Below are positions 5,426 to 6,479 of a DNA stretch of 6,479 bases, in pieces. The translations under genes were made by a program, and so were the position numbers. Numbering within the stretch: the stretch's first letter is position 1; the number at the start of each line of letters is the position of its first letter. This stretch comes from JBDHUV01 sp039809365 (GTDB taxonomy: Bacteria; Patescibacteriota; Microgenomatia; Levybacterales; GWA1-39-11), in the NCBI GenBank assembly GCA_039809365.1, contig JBDHUV010000041.1:1-6479 (forward strand). Reading direction: 5' to 3'. Below the pieces are notes generated by a model. That model saw nothing but the letters and a program-made list of their open reading frames with translations. It searched no databases and had not been told where the DNA came from.

Positions 5426-5752
5426 TTATTTTTTACTTTTTTCAATATCTTTATATAACTCTTTTTTCAATGATTCAGCAGATTTTTTAATTTTTTCTTC
5501 AACAGAATCTACTTTTGTCATTAAATATTCCCAGACTTTCTCATTATTATCTGAAGCAAGATGTTTTAGAAATATTTTTTTGTCCTCTTCAGACAACTCA
5601 GAAAGGATTGCATCTATAATTTCATGGTGGATTGTAGACTCAATAAGCATCTCCACATGCTTATACTCTTTATCATCAAGATCTAATGACTGGAGAGCTA
5701 ACTTTAGATTATCTGTTTTTACAAGATGTGAGTAAAATTTCTTTTTTTTCAT
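5426..5752 (-). CDS. Small helical protein of unknown function, 108 residues
   Basis: I cannot assign this protein to a named family. It is almost wholly alpha-helical by composition, very rich in Lys, Glu, Asp and Leu, with no Cys, no signal peptide and no membrane segment. The central segment IHHEIIDAILSELSEEDKKIFLKHL (about 41-65) reads as two amphipathic helices, and the C-terminal 30 residues (DSVEEKIKKSAESLKKELYKDIEKSKK) form a charged, probably coiled-coil tail. It resembles a small adaptor or oligomerising protein more than an enzyme. The frame opens at a TTG (5767) inside the upstream gene, but the ATG at 5752 gives the arrangement TAA-T-ATG with that gene's stop, one base apart, which points to cotranscription and coupled translation. 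The ligase gene follows after 67 bases. Confidence 0.8.
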   Translation of the reverse strand: MKKKKFYSHLVKTDNLKLALQSLDLDDKEYKHVEMLIESTIHHEIIDAILSELSEEDKKIFLKHLASDNNEKVWEYLMTKVDSVEEKIKKSAESLKKELYKDIEKSKK

Positions 5753-5753
5753 A

Positions 5754-6479
5754 TTAATTAGAAGCAACAGGCACTGGTGCTTCTATAGGTCCTAACGGGA
5801 TTGTATCGTCTGGATCATCTACAAAGAAATAAAGAACTGCCCCTTTTGCTTTTCCATCTACTCTTTCTAAATATTTCATGACTTCAGGGGAACCTCCTAG
5901 GCTTTTCCCAGTCCATTGAGCTGGTCCTGCGTCACCAATCACTGCAACAACTGCTTTCCCATTATCTGGATTTACTACAAGCATTTTCTTAAATTTATAA
6001 AAATCTCTGTACTCACTAATTTTTTCTTTAAAATTTGGAGATAAAAATGTCTGTACAGCAATATAATATTTTTCTCTTTGTACATCTTGGTCTGTCATTT
6101 TTTGCCCACCAGGAACAAAATATCCCCATGCACCAAGTCCCGGGGCCATTCCGGAAGACCAATACTTTGCAGCATCCTCAGGATTATCAAAATGCGTATC
6201 CATTGTATCGCCCGGATAACGAGCAAGATGTTGTTCTGCCCCAATATATCCATAACTCCTATTGAGCCTTTTTCCATCTTTTTCAGCATACACAGGAATA
6301 CTGTAATGAGTTGTTAATAATTCTGTGACTTTTTTCTCTTCCTCATTCGTAAGTGGCCTTACCTCATCAGGCAAACTTTCTGAAAGATCTGAGATAAAAA
6401 AGACATTTTTATCAAGATCAATTGCTTGTACCTCATCAATAACTTGGTGATCTGGAAGTACCGCAATATTGTTAGCAGG
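5754..6479 (-). CDS. Partial gene: probable double-psi beta-barrel (RlpA-like) protein, 5' end outside the window
   Basis: Only the last 241 residues are visible. The frame remains open to the final base of the window with no ATG, so a TTG at 6374 that could be read as a start is internal. In the visible part, SSGMAPGLGAWGYFVPGG (108-125), then KKMLVVNPDNGKAVVAVIGDAGPA (about 164-187) and GGSPEVMKYL, follow the order of a double-psi beta-barrel such as RlpA: a Gly-rich opening, an N-x-x-NGK-x-VV strand, a D-x-GP motif (Asp183) and a helix leading to a final strand (GAVLYFFVDD). In RlpA-type enzymes this Asp is the catalytic residue for cleaving glycan strands; whether this protein is active, or binds wall material, is inferred only. 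A signal peptide would lie beyond the edge. The tail is Pro- and Ala-rich. It is one base upstream of the helical-protein gene and on the same strand as ddl, which suits a cell-envelope role. Confidence 0.75.
   Translation of the reverse strand, partial: PANNIAVLPDHQVIDEVQAIDLDKNVFFISDLSESLPDEVRPLTNEEEKKVTELLTTHYSIPVYAEKDGKRLNRSYGYIGAEQHLARYPGDTMDTHFDNPEDAAKYWSSGMAPGLGAWGYFVPGGQKMTDQDVQREKYYIAVQTFLSPNFKEKISEYRDFYKFKKMLVVNPDNGKAVVAVIGDAGPAQWTGKSLGGSPEVMKYLERVDGKAKGAVLYFFVDDPDDTIPLGPIEAPVPVASN

Noticed and set aside
6372..6374. TTG at 6374 as the start of the barrel protein gene
   Set aside because: The frame stays open for a further 35 codons to the window edge with protein-like sequence, so the TTG is an internal Leu codon.

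Overview
The window is A+T-rich bacterial DNA carrying nine protein genes, packed closely on both strands. No rRNA, tRNA, CRISPR array or insertion sequence was recognised. Several things suggest a small-genome bacterium, possibly of the Candidate Phyla Radiation (Patescibacteria): the base composition, the mix of short unrelated genes, the many proteins without a clear family, the lack of Shine-Dalgarno sequences before any start, and a stand-alone tRNA-binding domain. This placement is inference. A D-Ala-D-Ala ligase and a secreted hydrolase imply a cell with peptidoglycan and an export pathway.

Layout from left to right. A secreted alpha/beta hydrolase (30-1046, minus) is followed by an unrecognised 215-residue protein (1133-1780, minus). 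Next is a small tRNA-binding OB-fold protein (1866-2204, minus), directly downstream of an AlkA-type DNA glycosylase (2219-2827, minus). A P-loop kinase-like gene (2923-3489, plus) diverges from the glycosylase gene. After an intergenic stretch comes a probable papain-fold (NlpC/P60-like) protein (3675-4253, plus). It converges, with only four bases between the genes, on the D-Ala-D-Ala ligase gene (4258-5358, minus). Upstream of the ligase on the same strand lie a small helical protein (5426-5752) and a protein with a double-psi beta-barrel-like C-terminal region (5754 to the right edge). The last one is cut by the window: its frame stays open to the final base.

The right half has a cell-wall flavour: ligase, barrel protein and papain-fold protein. 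The middle is nucleic-acid maintenance and translation (glycosylase, tRNA-binding protein). The barrel gene and the helical gene are one base apart and almost certainly cotranscribed; the ligase downstream has its own promoter-like sequence.

The most consistent signal outside the genes is promoter geometry. Several starts have a -10-like hexamer only 6-8 bases before the ATG, which places the predicted transcription start at or within a base or two of the first codon, as in leaderless mRNAs. The second signal is a perfect 19-base direct repeat (2845-2863 and 3649-3667) that brackets the kinase gene and lies in promoter-like DNA at both sites. Nothing here proves a novel system. The papain-fold protein, the repeat-bracketed kinase gene and the leaderless pattern are the points most worth checking.
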